Positions 61,656 to 64,000 of a stretch of 64,000 nucleotides of DNA are shown here, one piece after another. Position 1 is the first letter of the stretch. Every line of letters begins with the position of its first letter. The notes under the pieces were generated by a model. It was not told the origin of the DNA, searched no databases, and was given only the letters and a program-made list of their open reading frames with translations. The DNA lies in the NCBI GenBank assembly GCA_963576725.1, contig OY755252.1, forward strand, positions 56,883,985 to 56,947,984, written 5' to 3'. Origin of the DNA: Azorinus chamasolen. Taxonomy: Eukaryota > Mollusca > Bivalvia > Cardiida > Solecurtidae. Position numbers and translations under genes: made by a program.

Positions 61656-64000
61656 TGCACAACTTCACCTTTGTTACCCACAGTCACATTTTACCTTTTA
61701 CTCATTCAATAAAATATGTCAATCTGTTGATTTATGGAAAGTCCATGGTTCTACCAAATTGCTAAATCGTACTTAACACAGTATCTAAGTGCATCTTTTG
61801 TCTTGTACTTGTAATTTGCTTGATGTCAAAAATCATCTACATACTGTTACTATCAATATTATATAGTGACAAATCTAAAGTTGATTTAACTGCTAGGTAT
61901 TTCTTTACTCAACATGATTTAGATTTTGGTAAGACATGTCTATAGCTTGAATGACAAATAAATAGTATTTAATTGAGTAGCTCAATTACATACATTTTCT
62001 TTTTTTGTGTTTTCGTTTTGCTCGATCATACTAATGAAAGTGCCTTACAAACACAATATCATTTATTATGCTTTTCATGTTAAAAATTTATGCTTTGTGA
62101 TGCTGTGATAATATTTATATTGTGCCTTTCTTTCACCGAATATAATGACAGTTGTCACTAGTTGATAACTGTTTCAAAAAATTACCATTACCTTGTAAGG
62201 TCATTTCTTAAGCGGACTGGCTATGTTGCTAAATGAGTAAATCCTTAACCCAATTACCTGTTTCTAGTTATGAAGACAGGTGTCCAATTTCAGCAGATTG
62301 AAAGTTCAGTAGAATGCGCCTTAAGGTGCTTTCTGCTTTATTTTCAGCCTACTTTAAGCTATCAACTGCTAGGATATAGAATATATTTCTTATGGTATAT
62401 GATCATGACTGTGAACCATTGAACTATGGAGGACAATTTAATGTTCTTATATAAGAGAAAGACATCCCTTCAGTCTTCATGAACTACCAGCTTATTGTGC
62501 CTATTCATTTATGTATGTCATGGAACTTTTCTCTTCAGTACATGAGATAAAAAAGATGACATATCCATTGGTTTAGGCAAATTTCCGTTTGTTCTACTCT
62601 ATCACAAACACAAACTTACATTGATTATTAATCATTTCGTGTTCAAGGCAGGTGGCATAAAATCAAATTGAGATCAAAACAGATAGCTCCTTCAGTAGCT
62701 TTCTGTCTTGCTTTCCTATTGTTATATGCTGTCTCCTGTCTTACAATCAATTAGCCTTTATTATGTGATAGTCGGAAGGTTTTACTGAACAAACATGGAC
62801 CGACCTGTAATATGCAGCTTTGTGCCAGTATTGTCTATTAAATGCAATTTCTTTTATTCTTCCCTAATGTTGATATTGAAACTGTTGCTCTGTAGTGTAA
62901 ATATTATGTGTCTTTCAGGATGTTATTCCAATAAAAGCAACACATCTGAGAAAGAAATGTAGGAACATGTGTTTCTGAAGTTTGCAGATTCACTAATTGT
63001 TACTTTCCTTCTTGATTCTCTTGCTTTCATTTGAATGCATTTACTTTCTTTTACCATTTTCCACAAATTTTACCTATGTACATGATATGCGTTATACAAA
63101 TACAAGTAAAAAGGTTCAAGACTGTAGTGCAGGATCCTTCGTTTTTTAGGCTTCAATTGTCCCCAAAAGCTATATCTCTCCCTCTTGGACCTCTTTTTAT
63201 TTTGTAGCTTTCGATTTAACTGTTACTTTCTTCAAATGATGCCATTCAAAATAAATATACAAATCTTTATTTTGCTATCATGTTATCTTTTGTACCTACA
63301 CTAGTCAGCTTTAAGATCCCCAGGCCTTCAGCGCTTTCAGCGCTTTGATTATTTATTCTAGTCCTGCGAGATCATCAATGTCAGTGATTTAAGTTTTGAA
63401 AATTGAAAACCGCTTAAGCTGGTGCTAGTTAAAATGAACATATGTGTAAATATATTCTGAAAGTGGGTGATCCTTCGAGAAAAAAGTAGCAATACCAAAA
63501 GAGAAAAATGCTGAGTCGGTTTTATTGAGTCTGTTCATGAATAGTAATTAAAAGGGCAACACTACTCACGCCCACTAGGGCCGGCTTAAGTAGTATTCAA
63601 TTTTCAAAACTTATACCATCAAAACTAGTGATCCCGAAGGACCAGAAAATATAACAAGACTGAGAATGAAATACGGACGACTTTTTACGGCCGCCACACA
63701 AGCATTCAACACCTGCTGTTGTGAAGTACATATATTCACTATATGTAAGGTTTCGTCACTATATGTAAGGTTATTGTGGCAATACGACCATGTTATATAA
63801 GATAGTTTAGTGTGTAGAAGCTCTCCATTTTGACTTAGTCAATGGCTATAACTCGGCCAGGACACAAATTCACAACTTTGCATTTCAACAAACATTCGTG
63901 TAAAGGTTTGAGACTCTATTTCTCAAACAGTAAAGCAGCTACGCATGCATAACATTTCATGCATAACATTTTGGGACGTACGGACGAAAGGACGGACAAG
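61656..64000. other. AT-rich sequence, no gene recognised
   Basis: Worn T1 relics occur at 62264-62390 (AGGTGTCCAATTTCAGCAGA, AAGGTGCTTTCTGC) and 62647-62745. A short direct repeat CACTATATGTAAGGTT lies at 63738 and 63757. From about 63800 the sequence, ending GGGACGTACGGACGAAAGGA, looks like the start of a GGGGGCAT-type element cut by the window edge. A ZIP N-terminal exon was not seen. Confidence 0.5.

Overview
The window looks like nuclear DNA of a metazoan, most probably a bivalve mollusc. The evidence is intron-rich genes with GT-AG splice sites, AT-rich introns and tRNA-derived SINEs. There is also an extreme density of short palindromic DNA transposons, and of GGGGGCAT-type and GACGAGC-type dispersed repeats that I associate with mollusc genomes. 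The species cannot be fixed from the sequence.

Two protein-coding genes are present, tail to tail. On the + strand (5938-20707) is a complete SLC20A/PiT sodium-phosphate cotransporter. It has twelve coding exons that join in frame to 557 codons plus a stop, with both PiT signatures ([10 protein letters not shown] and GGNDVSNAIG). On the - strand (58166 down to 36335) is a LIV-1 subfamily ZIP zinc transporter, closest in feel to ZIP4/ZIP12. Eight exons give 461 residues, including HNFADG and [10 protein letters not shown]. The signal peptide and distal ectodomain are missing and should lie to the right of the window or in exons I could not recognise. Non-coding 5' exons were not found for either gene.

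Almost everything else is repeats. Several families of roughly 200-300 bp are bounded by TTAA plus CCC...GGG (piggyBac-like termini; called M1-M8 here). Others have TA plus CAGT termini (mariner-like; T1, T2) or other termini (P1-P3). Nearly all carry a long hairpin, and several unrelated termini share one hairpin centre, GCTCC-TATA-GGAGC. Three hAT-like elements with 8-bp target duplications and one Harbinger-like element are also present. Elements are heavily nested, chimeric and placed within tens of bases of splice sites. One hAT element sits exactly at the exon 7 splice donor of the phosphate transporter.

Layout: 1-5.9 kb repeats; 5.9-20.7 kb phosphate transporter with repeat-filled introns; 20.7-36.3 kb intergenic repeats; 36.3-58.2 kb ZIP gene, including a 75-bp minisatellite (37.1-39.5 kb), a minisatellite made from a transposon end (46.75-47.14 kb) and a Harbinger-like element (56-57.4 kb); 58.2-64 kb tandem hairpin repeats, two larger tandem duplications and AT-rich sequence with no recognised gene. 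Repeat family names are mine, defined by the termini quoted in each entry; boundaries of degraded copies are approximate.
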